From Cephaloticoccus primus (GTDB taxonomy: Bacteria > Verrucomicrobiota > Verrucomicrobiia > Opitutales > Opitutaceae): 64,000 bases of DNA. Both the position numbers and the translations under genes were made by a program. Positions 36,819 to 45,325 of the stretch are shown here, piece by piece. The notes beneath the pieces were generated by a model. That model was given only the letters and a program-made list of their open reading frames with translations, did no database searches and was not told the DNA's origin. Position 1 is the first letter of the stretch; each line of letters begins with the position of its first letter. The DNA lies in assembly GCF_001580015.1 (NCBI RefSeq), contig NZ_LSZQ01000012.1, positions 1 through 64,000 of the forward strand, written 5' to 3'.

Positions 36819-36953
36819 ATGAACCTCTCCACCAGCAGCAAACCGAACGCCCTGCGCAGCCGCCGCAGCACCCCGGCCCAAAACGCCGCCGTGGTACTCG
36901 TCGCCTCCGCCGCTGTCGTCGTCGTCGCTAGCTACGCGCCGCGAGGGGTTTGA
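36819..36953 (+). CDS. Small hydrophobic peptide of 44 residues (putative)
   Basis: The short frame starts MNLSTSSKPNALRSRRS and ends in an Ala/Val-rich hydrophobic stretch (AAVVLVASAAVVVVASY) long enough to span a membrane, then APRGV. A clean intrinsic terminator lies 31 bp past its stop. A TTGACA hexamer at 36770-36775 could be a -35 element, with only a weak -10 (CTGTTT) 17 bp on. These signals suggest a real short transcript, either encoding this peptide or acting as a small RNA. No family was recognised. Small hydrophobic peptides of this kind include membrane toxins, but that is speculation. Confidence 0.4.
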   Translation: MNLSTSSKPNALRSRRSTPAQNAAVVLVASAAVVVVASYAPRGV

Positions 36954-36984
36954 TCGAATTCACGAGTTCCGAAAAACAATCCGC

Positions 36985-37012
36985 CCCTCCGGTCAAAAGC
37001 CGGAGGGTTTTT
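36985..37012 (+). terminator. Intrinsic terminator after the small peptide frame
   Basis: Perfect 8-bp stem CCCTCCGG/CCGGAGGG (36985-36992 and 37000-37007) with loop TCAAAAG, directly followed by five T. It points to a plus-strand transcript ending here. Confidence 0.8.
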
Positions 37013-37385
37013 CGTTTCCCCAAACCGGCTGGCGACAGGAGTGGCACAAAAACCAACCACCCATGCATCCCGCCACCGCCACCACGCCCTTCACCCAGCT
37101 CTGGTCGCAAGCGCCGCAGCCGCGCGACACACCACCAGTGCGCCCCGCGCGCGCAGACGCGCCTGAAATGGATAGCAGGCCCGCCTTGGCCGCGGCCCGC
37201 TCCAGCGCGCAACCGAAGTCGCGAACGGGCGCATCTCGGCGCGCAGCCCGTGAATCACCATCCGCGAACGCGCGAAATGCCGCACGTAGAGCAGGCAACT
37301 CGGCGAAGCGGCAACTCCCCGCAATGCCCTGCTCAGGCTCCCACGATTTTCTGATCACCAACCCGCGCCCCGACCTCCTCTCTCC
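37013..37385. other. Gap with no recognised gene
   Basis: This stretch runs between the terminator near 37.0 kb and the composite repeat copy 7. Several overlapping frames are open on both strands, but none has a start signal, domain or composition that stands out. Nothing is annotated. Confidence 0.4.
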
Positions 37386-37560
37386 TCACTGCGCGTGAGG
37401 GCGGTGGCGGGTCGCCACTTCCATTTAGTTTGCGATTTTGCCCGTGTGCTCCGCACCCAGACAAAATCGCAAACTTAAGGAGCCTCCCCCTGTCGCGTTA
37501 CGACAGGACACGAGGCATGCGAATAGAGCAAAAAACCATTTGGGCGATTTCCGTTGGTTA
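37386..37560. repeat. Composite intergenic repeat, copy 7
   Basis: Order: module A (CTGCGCGTGAGGGCGGTGG), B (TTTGCGATTTTG...CAAAATCGCAAA arms, about 37431-37473), C (CCTGTCGCGTTACGACAGG) and D (GCGAATAGAGC...CCATTTGGGCGA...GGTTAAC). It lies just downstream of the stop of the minus-strand DUF1684 gene. The remaining ~60 bp to that stop (37561-37618) hold no clear terminator. Confidence 0.8.
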
Positions 37561-37618
37561 ACAGTTAAACGCAGTTCGGACGCGGTCTAACCTGCTGAAG
37601 GCCGCCCACGTAGGGGCC

Positions 37619-38641
<1,023 letters not shown>

Positions 38642-38787
38642 CCGTCTTCACTACAGCTCCCCGGTCTGCGTCATCGACCCTTTTTACAGGGAGAGATCAC
38701 CTACCCCTTGGGCCTTGAAGTCGCTCAGCACAGCGGCCTTCCTCGCGCAAACCCGCTCCGCCCTTCCCGACAAATGCACTGCACGTA

Positions 38788-40485
38788 ATGATCGCTCAAC
38801 TCCTAGGTGGTATCGGCCTCTTCCTGCTCGGCATCTTGCTGTTGACCGATGGGTTGCGCACGGCGGCAGGGCAGGCGCTCAAGCGCATCCTCTCTCAGTT
38901 TACGGAGCGTAGCTCCTCGGCGTTTCTCTCGGGGCTGACGATCACGGCGATGGTCCAGTCTTCGAGCGCGACGACGCTGGCGACGATCGGTTTCGTGAGC
39001 GCGGGCTTGATCACGTTTTCGCAGTCAATCGGGGTAATCATCGGCAGCAGTGTGGGCACGACGACGACGGGCTGGATCGTCTCGCTGCTGGGGCTGAAGC
39101 TGAGCCTGTTTACAATCGCCATGCCGCTGGTCGGCATCGGCGCGCTGATGCGGCTGATGCTCAAGGGGCGGATCGCCTCGGTGGGCTTCGCCATCGCGGG
39201 CTTCGGGCTGATTTTTATCGGCATCGATACGCTGCAACACGGCATGAACGGGCTGGCCGCTCACGTGCAGCCCGAGTCGTTTCCCGAGCCCAGCTTTTCG
39301 GGGCGGCTCATACTCGTGGCAATCGGGATCGTGCTCACGGTGATCATGCAGGCGTCGAGTGCGGCGGTCGCGACAGCGATCACGGCCTACCACTCCGGCA
39401 CGCTCGATATTACGCAGGCGCTCTCAATCGTCATCGGCGCGAGCATCGGCACGACGCTCACCGCGGGGCTGGCCGCCATCGGTGCCAGCGTATCCGCCCG
39501 GCGCACGGCGCTGGTGCACGTGCTGTTCAACAGTTTCTCGGCGACAATCGGCTTTGGGCTGCTGCCGCTCTATGTGTGGTTGCTCACGCATGTGATGGCC
39601 GATGGCAGCCCGCCCGGCGCGTGGTCGATTGCAGTCTTTCATACGCTCTTCCACGTCATCGGCGCAGGGATCGTGCTGCCCGGCGGAAATGCGTTTTCCA
39701 AGGTCATCACGCGCTTGATCCCCGAGCGCAAACCCGCCCCCACAAGCCACCTCGACGACAGCCTCGCCCAAGTGCCCGAGGTCGCGGTCGAGGCTCTGCG
39801 GCGCGCACTTGTGGAGTGCACGCTGACGCTCACCGCGTGGATCAAGCACCGCAGCGACGCACGCTTCCCCGAGCCCGCGCTGCCGCTCGAAGGCGTGAAG
39901 GAGAGCCTCGCGCAGTGCTATGCCTTTCTCACAAAGATCCCCGCCACCATCGTCACCAAAGACGAGGCGGCCAACCCGCGCCTCTCGCTCATCCACGCGC
40001 TGGATCACCTCGACCAAATCGTCGGCGTGCTCAGCGGCGTGCACTCCTTTCCCGATGGGGATCCATCGGGGCGGCTTGAGCAGGCCAGTCAGAAACTCGC
40101 CGCGCTCTTTGCGGCTCTGGAGCGGAGCCTCATCGGCACTGGAGAGCAGCCGGCCAGAGAAGGGGCTAGCGAAGAAGTCGGCAGCAAGTCGGCAGCCGCT
40201 GACGCTGCGCTGGCTGAGGTCGAGCAGCTCTCGCACGCGCTGGCCCAGCTTCGCCGCTCGGGCCGCCACGCGCTGCTGCGCGAAACCGCCGAGGCTGCCC
40301 TCTCCCCTGCCAAGGCCGATGAGCTGCTCGACGCCGTGCGCTGGATGGACACCTCCGCCTACCACCTCTGGCGCACGGCCTACCACCTCGGCCTCGCAGC
40401 CGATCCCGTCAAGGAAGGCACGACCGCGAGCAAAGGCCACCCGGGCAAGGCCGAGGCCACCGCCCGCACTGCGGCGAAGGACTAG
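38788..40485 (+). CDS. Na/Pi cotransporter family protein with PhoU-like tail
   Basis: The 565-residue inner-membrane protein has the two inverted Na_Pi_cotrans repeats, marked by MVQSSSATTLATIGFVSAGLI and IMQASSAAVATAITAYHSG. These QSSS/QASS motifs form the sodium- and phosphate-binding core. About nine membrane helices occupy residues 1-310. The C-terminal ~230 residues are helical and cytoplasmic, as in the PhoU-like domain of bacterial NptA/YjbB-type proteins. It would move phosphate with sodium; direction (uptake or export) is not clear. The start at 38788 gives the typical MIAQLLGGIGLFLLG opening. No pho box was identified. Confidence 0.92.
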   Translation: MIAQLLGGIGLFLLGILLLTDGLRTAAGQALKRILSQFTERSSSAFLSGLTITAMVQSSSATTLATIGFVSAGLITFSQSIGVIIGSSVGTTTTGWIVSLLGLKLSLFTIAMPLVGIGALMRLMLKGRIASVGFAIAGFGLIFIGIDTLQHGMNGLAAHVQPESFPEPSFSGRLILVAIGIVLTVIMQASSAAVATAITAYHSGTLDITQALSIVIGASIGTTLTAGLAAIGASVSARRTALVHVLFNSFSATIGFGLLPLYVWLLTHVMADGSPPGAWSIAVFHTLFHVIGAGIVLPGGNAFSKVITRLIPERKPAPTSHLDDSLAQVPEVAVEALRRALVECTLTLTAWIKHRSDARFPEPALPLEGVKESLAQCYAFLTKIPATIVTKDEAANPRLSLIHALDHLDQIVGVLSGVHSFPDGDPSGRLEQASQKLAALFAALERSLIGTGEQPAREGASEEVGSKSAAADAALAEVEQLSHALAQLRRSGRHALLRETAEAALSPAKADELLDAVRWMDTSAYHLWRTAYHLGLAADPVKEGTTASKGHPGKAEATARTAAKD

Positions 40486-40664
40486 CGGAGCCCTATTCCC
40501 TCTCCAGCTCGCAAGTACCCTGCGAGCACAGACACGATGCACCGCCCCGTAAAAAATCGGCAGCACGCAGCAACCCACAGCCCCCTCACTTCTGCGCCAC
40601 ACGCCAGGTTTAAGCGGTGCGCCAAACCCCGCGCGCAGTCGCGCCGCCAGGCCCTCCCTCCCCT

Positions 40665-41222
40665 TCACATGCCTGCGGGTTTCTCCGCGCCCACCAGCGT
40701 CTCGGCCTGGCGCGCGATGTAGAGATCGCGAGCGAAGATCATGTACTCCTTTCTAAGCTCGATCAGCTCCTTCTCCGTTTCATCCAGCCGCGAGCGATCC
40801 AGATTCTTGAGCCGCGCCACGTGGCTGTTGAGGGCGAGCCGCGCCGTATCCAGCGGGTAGTCGCCCTCGCGGGTTTTCGGCGTGCCGTGCAGGCGATCCA
40901 CGAAGCGGTATTTCTCGGGCTCCTTGAGCAACTCCAGGTGCAGCTCTATGGCGACCATTTCGTGGAAGGCCGAAGTCAGGCTCGCCCGCATCTCCCGACT
41001 GTTGGTGTAGCGCAGCAGGTCTCCCTCGATCAGCATCTTCTCCGCCGCGATGATCAGATCGATGTTCCGGCTATCCCGCGCCTCGCGCAGCAGCACGAGA
41101 ATCTTCTTCCGCTCGCCAACGATCTTCCGAAAGGCACGAGTCTGTCTCGCCCGAAGTACGGAGCCCTCCTCGGCGATCAAAAGGTTATCGAGATCAGCCA
41201 GTAATTTGCCCGTAGAGGTCAT
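40665..41222 (-). CDS. Unknown helical protein, second gene of an overlapping pair
   Basis: The 185-residue product (from MTSTGKLLADLDNLLIAEEG) is strongly charged and predicted almost entirely helical, with heptad-like stretches (RKIVGERKKILVLLREARD; RLDETEKELIELRKEYMIFARDL). No signal peptide or membrane segment is seen and no family was recognised. Its start overlaps the end of the upstream small gene by 29 bp, so translation is coupled. The same 29-bp overlap occurs in both VapBC cassettes of the window, so a toxin-antitoxin-like pair is a possibility, but no toxin motif supports it. The longer frame from 41414 runs through the upstream gene and is not used. Confidence 0.6.
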   Translation of the reverse strand: MTSTGKLLADLDNLLIAEEGSVLRARQTRAFRKIVGERKKILVLLREARDSRNIDLIIAAEKMLIEGDLLRYTNSREMRASLTSAFHEMVAIELHLELLKEPEKYRFVDRLHGTPKTREGDYPLDTARLALNSHVARLKNLDRSRLDETEKELIELRKEYMIFARDLYIARQAETLVGAEKPAGM

Positions 41223-41550
41223 ACTCTTTCTCCAGCCAATCGTCTCCATACTTCGCCCGCGCGAGCGTGTCGTTAAAACCCCACTTCCGGATGAACGACG
41301 CTCCATGGCGACGCTTAAGTCGCACCAAGCTATGCGCCGGATGCTCCGCACGAGCCAGCCACGCCCAACATGCATCCATGTCTCCCGCATCTCTGGCCGC
41401 GCTAGACTCTTCAAGATAGAGATCCTCCACTTCTCCCTCCGCCAGGATCTCCGCCCTTTCCGCTTCGGATAAATAGCTCTTCGGAGTCGGAGCTCCAGTC
41501 ATCGCAGGCTCTGCCACTGTGGGTGCATCGAGAGTTGCCATCGTTTCCAT
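41194..41550 (-). CDS. Unknown small acidic protein, first gene of an overlapping pair
   Basis: The 118-residue product starts METMATLDAPT (an alternative ATG lies at 41541). It has an acidic helical middle (LSEAERAEILAEGEVEDLYL) followed by a basic segment LVRLKRRHGASFIRKWGF. No family was recognised. The order, a small gene followed by a larger one with a 29-bp overlap, is like that of antitoxin-toxin operons, but neither protein shows a known DNA-binding or toxin fold. The MFS gene lies upstream in the minus direction, 48 bp away. No strong ribosome binding site is seen. Confidence 0.6.
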   Translation of the reverse strand: METMATLDAPTVAEPAMTGAPTPKSYLSEAERAEILAEGEVEDLYLEESSAARDAGDMDACWAWLARAEHPAHSLVRLKRRHGASFIRKWGFNDTLARAKYGDDWLEKEYDLYGQITG

Positions 41551-41598
41551 AAGTCAAAGAGGGGTTCGACGAACAACTGCACCTGATGCGCGGCGGAG

Positions 41599-42762
41599 TC
41601 AACCCGCACGCCGACCGAGCGCCAGCACCAGCGGCAGCATCAAGGCCGGAGCCAGCGCAGAGATCACCAAGCCCCAGTGCATGTTACTGTGGTCGGCCAC
41701 CACGCCCACCGCCCACGGCATGAAGACCCCGCCCACATTTCCCGCAGCAGCCAGCAGCCCGTACATGCTCGCCCCGCCCGTCGGATAGCGATTGGCCGTC
41801 ACCCCCAGCATCGTCGGCCACAGGCAGCTCCCCGTAAACCCGACCACGATGCACGCCGTCAGCGCCATCCACGGGATCGGCAAAAACGAACCCGCGACGA
41901 AAAACACGACCGAGGCGCCGCAGCCCCACGCCATCACGCGAAACATATCCCACTTCGCCCCGGCCACGCCCACCACCATGCGGCCCAGCACCATCGCCAC
42001 CGAAAACAGCAGCAGCGCCACCCCGCCAATCCACGGCGAGTAGCCCAGCGAACGCTCCGTGTACGCAGGCAACCATTGGGCGATCCCCAGCTCCGTCGCC
42101 CCGCCAAATGCGATCGCCAGCATCGCCCCCCAGAACCACCACTGGCGCAACAAACGCCGCACCGGTAGCACCCCGGCCCCCTCCGGCACCAAGGCCGGAA
42201 ACCGCATCGGCGCGAAGCTCAAGGTCAGCGCCAGCGGCAGCACCAGCAGCACCAGGCAACCGCCGCGCCAGCCCAGGCCCGACTCCAGTGCGACCGTCCC
42301 GATCAAGATCGTGACCACCGCCCCGACACAGTAAAACGAGTGCAGCCAATTCATCGCCACCGCGCGCCGCTCCGGATTCAGCGCCGCCACCACCGGGCTG
42401 AGCACCATGTCCAGAATCCCCGCGCCCAGCCCCATCCAGAACAACGCCACCGCCAGCGACAGATAGCTCGGCGCAAACGCCGCCCACAACAAGCCGCCCG
42501 CCATCAACCCATTCCCCAACTGCGCAAACAGCTTCGGCCCCCAGCGATCCACCAGCGGCCCCGCCAGCAAGATCCCCAGCACCACGCCGCCAAACGGACT
42601 CGCCGTCAACCGCCCCAACTGCTCCTGCGTCAGCGAGCCGCTCTCGCCCCCATACGCCGCGCCCAGCGACGTCAAGAACACCGGCAGCAAGTTCAGCCCG
42701 ATCGACAGGCACATCATTGCCCCATAGCAGAGGCCGGTAAGCAGGCGGGGAGCGACTTTCAT
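41599..42762 (-). CDS. MFS permease, FucP/sugar-type
   Basis: The 387-residue protein has about 12 membrane helices in two halves, with the first-loop motif GPLVDRWGPKLFAQLGNG of the major facilitator superfamily and a less exact counterpart in the second half. The overall pattern (NWLHSFYCVGAVV; WLPAYTERSLG; PTGGASMYGLLAAAGNVGG) resembles the fucose/glucose-galactose permease branch. The substrate is inferred only to be a sugar or small organic compound. The start at 42762 (MKVAPRLLTGLCYG) is preferred over 42876. It is divergent from a 2-hydroxyacid dehydrogenase gene (196 bp between starts), and the two may share regulation. Confidence 0.85.
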   Translation of the reverse strand: MKVAPRLLTGLCYGAMMCLSIGLNLLPVFLTSLGAAYGGESGSLTQEQLGRLTASPFGGVVLGILLAGPLVDRWGPKLFAQLGNGLMAGGLLWAAFAPSYLSLAVALFWMGLGAGILDMVLSPVVAALNPERRAVAMNWLHSFYCVGAVVTILIGTVALESGLGWRGGCLVLLVLPLALTLSFAPMRFPALVPEGAGVLPVRRLLRQWWFWGAMLAIAFGGATELGIAQWLPAYTERSLGYSPWIGGVALLLFSVAMVLGRMVVGVAGAKWDMFRVMAWGCGASVVFFVAGSFLPIPWMALTACIVVGFTGSCLWPTMLGVTANRYPTGGASMYGLLAAAGNVGGVFMPWAVGVVADHSNMHWGLVISALAPALMLPLVLALGRRAG

Positions 42763-42958
42763 AAAAAAGGCGCGCAGCGAAGCCCCACCCCTCACAAAAG
42801 CAACTCCCGAAAACCCGGCCATCCCCCCCGCAGAAAACACCGCCGCGCGCGCACTCGCACTGCACCAGCCCACCACCGATAAACGGCGGGATTAACAAAG
42901 CCACTACGCCCAAACCCGCCCCGCCAAATCGTAAAAAACACGCCTCCCAAACCCTGTC

Positions 42959-43984
42959 ATGAACCCGTCCCTCAAAAACTCCTCACCCACCCAAGCCGTA
43001 CTCGCCCTCTCCGCCCACGCACTCGACGCCGCCTACGGCCCTGATGGCCTTGAGCGGCTCCGCGCGCTGACCAAGCTCACGGCGACCATCACCCCCGCAG
43101 AGACCTGGCGCGAACACCGCGACGCGCTGGCCTGCGCCGAAGTCATCTTCTCCGGCTGGGAAGCCCCACTCATGGACGCCGAGTTTCTCGATGCTACCCC
43201 AAACCTGCGCGCCGTTTTTTACGCCGCAGGCTCCGTGCGCAGCTTCGTCACCGAAGAATTTTGGCGGCGCGGCATACGCCTCGCCAATGCCGCCGCGATG
43301 AACGCCATCCCCGTCGCCGAATACGCCACCGCCGCCCTCATCCTCGGCCTGAAGCACGTCTGGCACTACTCGCGCGCAGGCCGCGCCATGCACAGCACCC
43401 GAGCCCAGCTCCCCGCGCCTGCCACAGCCTATCGCTCGACCATCGGCCTCATCTCCTACGGCGCGATTGCGCGCCTCGTCCGCGAGCGCCTCCGCAGCTA
43501 CGACCTGCAAGTCCTCGTCTACGATCCCTTCCTCAGCGCCGCCGACGCCGCCCAGGACGACATGCGCAAGGCCGACAGCCTCGACGAACTCTTCGCCACT
43601 GCCGACGCCATCTCGCTCCACACTCCGCACCTCCCCGAGACCGAAGGCCTGATCCGTAAGCCTCATTTAGAGGCAATGCGCCCCGGAGCCTTCTTCCTCA
43701 ACACCGCGCGCGGCCAGATCGTCGACGAAGCCGCCCTGATCGACGTCCTGCAACGCCGCCCCGACCTCAGCGCCGTCCTCGACGTCACTCACCCCGAGCC
43801 ACCCGCGCCCGACTCCCCGCTCCACACGCTCCCCAACGTCATCCTCACCCCGCACCTCGCCGGCTCCATCGGCCCCGAGTGCCAGCGCATGGGCCAGGCC
43901 ATGCTCGACGAGTTTGAGCGCTACCGCGACGGCCAGCCTCTGCGCTGGGAGCTCACGCCCGCCCGGGCCGCCCAAATGGCCTGA
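42959..43984 (+). CDS. D-isomer-specific 2-hydroxyacid dehydrogenase family protein
   Basis: The 341-residue enzyme has the catalytic and NAD-binding domains of this family. The catalytic Arg lies in NTARGQIVDE, the Glu in THPEPPAPD and the His in LTPHLAGSI. The Rossmann motif, usually GxGxxG, reads IGLISYGAIARLV, with Ser in place of the second Gly, so cofactor binding may differ. It would interconvert a 2-keto acid and a D-2-hydroxy acid. Some members act on sugar acids such as glyoxylate/hydroxypyruvate or 2-ketogluconate; the substrate is unknown. It is divergent from the MFS permease and is followed 72 bp later by the first VapBC cassette. Confidence 0.86.
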   Translation: MNPSLKNSSPTQAVLALSAHALDAAYGPDGLERLRALTKLTATITPAETWREHRDALACAEVIFSGWEAPLMDAEFLDATPNLRAVFYAAGSVRSFVTEEFWRRGIRLANAAAMNAIPVAEYATAALILGLKHVWHYSRAGRAMHSTRAQLPAPATAYRSTIGLISYGAIARLVRERLRSYDLQVLVYDPFLSAADAAQDDMRKADSLDELFATADAISLHTPHLPETEGLIRKPHLEAMRPGAFFLNTARGQIVDEAALIDVLQRRPDLSAVLDVTHPEPPAPDSPLHTLPNVILTPHLAGSIGPECQRMGQAMLDEFERYRDGQPLRWELTPARAAQMA

Positions 43985-44056
43985 GTGCGCTGAAAGCGCG
44001 CACTCGCACTGCCTTTGATTTGCTCCCGCGCCAATCTCCGCTATCCCTCTCGGCTT

Positions 44057-44341
44057 ATGAGAGTCACCTTCGAGATCGATGACGAGCTCCTCGCGAGTAT
44101 GAAGGAGTACACCGGCTCCAAAACAAATGAGGAGACGATTCTCTACGCTCTCAACCACATGGCGGCGATGCCCTGGATGAGGGACTTCTACAGCAGATCG
44201 CTCTGCACCCCCGACGAGCTGGCCGATGCCCTCATCCCCGGTTACGATCCGGATACTTACCTCGACAACCCGCCGCCGCCCGATCCCACGTACCAGCCCC
44301 CTCCACGCACCCATGAAAGAACTACTCCTGTTCGACAGTAG
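44057..44341 (+). CDS. vapB: VapB-type antitoxin (cassette 1)
   Basis: The 94-residue protein begins with the ribbon-helix-helix-like MRVTFEIDDELLASMKEYTG and TNEETILYALN pattern of VapB antitoxins, which bind DNA and neutralise the PIN toxin with the C-terminal part. Residues 45-94 contain WMRDFYSRS, LIPGYDPD and a Pro-rich end. It overlaps the toxin gene by 29 bp. A homologue with the same layout and the same overlap is encoded at 51077-51370. The start at 44057 is preferred over 44015. It would repress its own operon; no operator was identified. Confidence 0.82.
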   Translation: MRVTFEIDDELLASMKEYTGSKTNEETILYALNHMAAMPWMRDFYSRSLCTPDELADALIPGYDPDTYLDNPPPPDPTYQPPPRTHERTTPVRQ

Positions 44342-44705
44342 CTTCTTTATCCGGATTTTGCGTGCTCGGGGAGATCCTTTTAACTTCCTGTCGCAACACC
44401 AAGATCGCTACAACTTCGCCACCTGTGGAGCCGTCATGGTGGAGGTACTCCAAGGCATACGAAGTCCCCAAGCCCTGACGGATCTGGAGTCAAAGTTCGA
44501 GCAGATGATCTACCTCCCGACAGACAAGTCCACGTGGCAGCTCATCCAGAAAACTTCGCCGGGGCTGCTGCGTGCAGGACTCCCCACCGCCATGCCCGAC
44601 CTCATCATTGCGGGCTGTGCCATAGCAGCCGATGCCACGGTCTTTACCTACGATTCAGACTTTGACCAGATACCCGACCTAAAAGTCATTCACTCCTTCG
44701 CCTGA
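44313..44705 (+). CDS. vapC: VapC-type PIN domain toxin (cassette 1)
   Basis: The 130-residue PIN-domain RNase carries the four acidic active-site positions: Asp in LLLFDSSFFIR, Glu in VMVEVLQGIR, Asp in AMPDLIIAGC and Asp in FTYDSDFDQI. VapC toxins cut tRNA or rRNA when freed from VapB. The ATG at 44313 lies within the end of vapB, so synthesis is coupled. The frame is intact, unlike the copy at 50.7-51.1 kb. A third small gene follows after 16 bp and an intrinsic terminator after 300 bp. Confidence 0.88.
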   Translation: MKELLLFDSSFFIRILRARGDPFNFLSQHQDRYNFATCGAVMVEVLQGIRSPQALTDLESKFEQMIYLPTDKSTWQLIQKTSPGLLRAGLPTAMPDLIIAGCAIAADATVFTYDSDFDQIPDLKVIHSFA

Positions 44706-44721
44706 AAAGCCCCCCACCGCC

Positions 44722-44949
44722 ATGAAACTCACAATGGAAATTGATCGCAGCCTCATGGATAAGGTGACCCACATCACCTGCGCGGGAAACGAGGCAGACG
44801 CCATTCGCACTTCATTGCGGAATCTCTCGTCTAAAAAAATTGGGGAGAACGCCCTTCGCGAGGGTTACTTTTTCAAGTTCGTCAGGCCAGCGGATGCCGC
44901 CGCGACCGAGGGAGGCGAGGCACATGCGGCGGAAGCAGCAGTGCGGTAG
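44722..44949 (+). CDS. Small VapB-like protein, third gene of cassette 1
   Basis: The 75-residue product begins MKLTMEIDRSLMDKV and AIRTSLRNLSSKK, the same ribbon-helix-helix pattern as VapB antitoxins, followed by an Ala/Glu-rich tail. It sits 16 bp after vapC. A homologue occupies the same place in cassette 2 (50364-50636), so the three-gene order is conserved. It may be an extra antitoxin, a DNA-binding regulator of the cassette, or what remains of a further vapBC pair that lost its toxin. Function not established. Confidence 0.7.
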   Translation: MKLTMEIDRSLMDKVTHITCAGNEADAIRTSLRNLSSKKIGENALREGYFFKFVRPADAAATEGGEAHAAEAAVR

Positions 44950-45007
44950 GAGAAATCAGCACGCCCGCCGAGGAGCACGAAACACGCCAGCATGACGCGG
45001 TCACAAG

Positions 45008-45033
45008 CAGCCACCTCAAGTGGCTGTTTTTTT
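45008..45033 (+). terminator. Intrinsic terminator of VapBC cassette 1
   Basis: Stem CAGCCAC/GTGGCTG (45008-45014 and 45020-45026) with loop CTCAA, directly followed by seven T on the plus strand. It ends the vapB-vapC-third-gene transcript. Confidence 0.85.
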
Positions 45034-45200
45034 GTGCGCGGAGATAGCCTCCACTTCTTTCCCCAACCCCGCTTACTGCCAAGCGAGGCTACCTAAAGCC
45101 AAGTCTGCATTCGCTCTGCAAAATTGGAGTAGTCTCGCCGGTAACCCCGTTCGAGCAGGCGACCAGGGGCGCGGGCGCGGCGCAATGCCTCGTGTGTAAA

Positions 45201-45240
45201 CACAAAGACGGCGCACTGGGGGGCAGTGCGCCGTCTTGTG
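45201..45240. terminator. Large hairpin between converging transcripts
   Basis: Perfect 14-bp stem AAGACGGCGCACTG with loop GGGGG (45205-45237), flanked by CACA/TGTG that extend it past a bulge. A and T lie on both sides but no long T-run. It is placed 86 bp beyond the stop of the minus-strand autotransporter and could stop transcripts from both sides. Two further hairpins, CGCCAAGG/CCTTGGCG (45249-45268) and GCCTCGC/GCGAGGC (45281-45308), lie between it and the stop. The rest of the 44950-45325 gap shows no gene. Confidence 0.65.
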
Positions 45241-45325
45241 GGAACGCTCGCCAAGGGGAGCCTTGGCGGGCGTGAGTGAGGCCTCGCGCTCCCCGAAGGA
45301 GGCGAGGCGCTGTACAGGTCAGGCC

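Noticed and set aside
42763-42876. N-terminal extension of the MFS permease
   Set aside because: The extra residues precede the first membrane helix without family similarity; the ATG at 42762 gives the usual short N-terminus.
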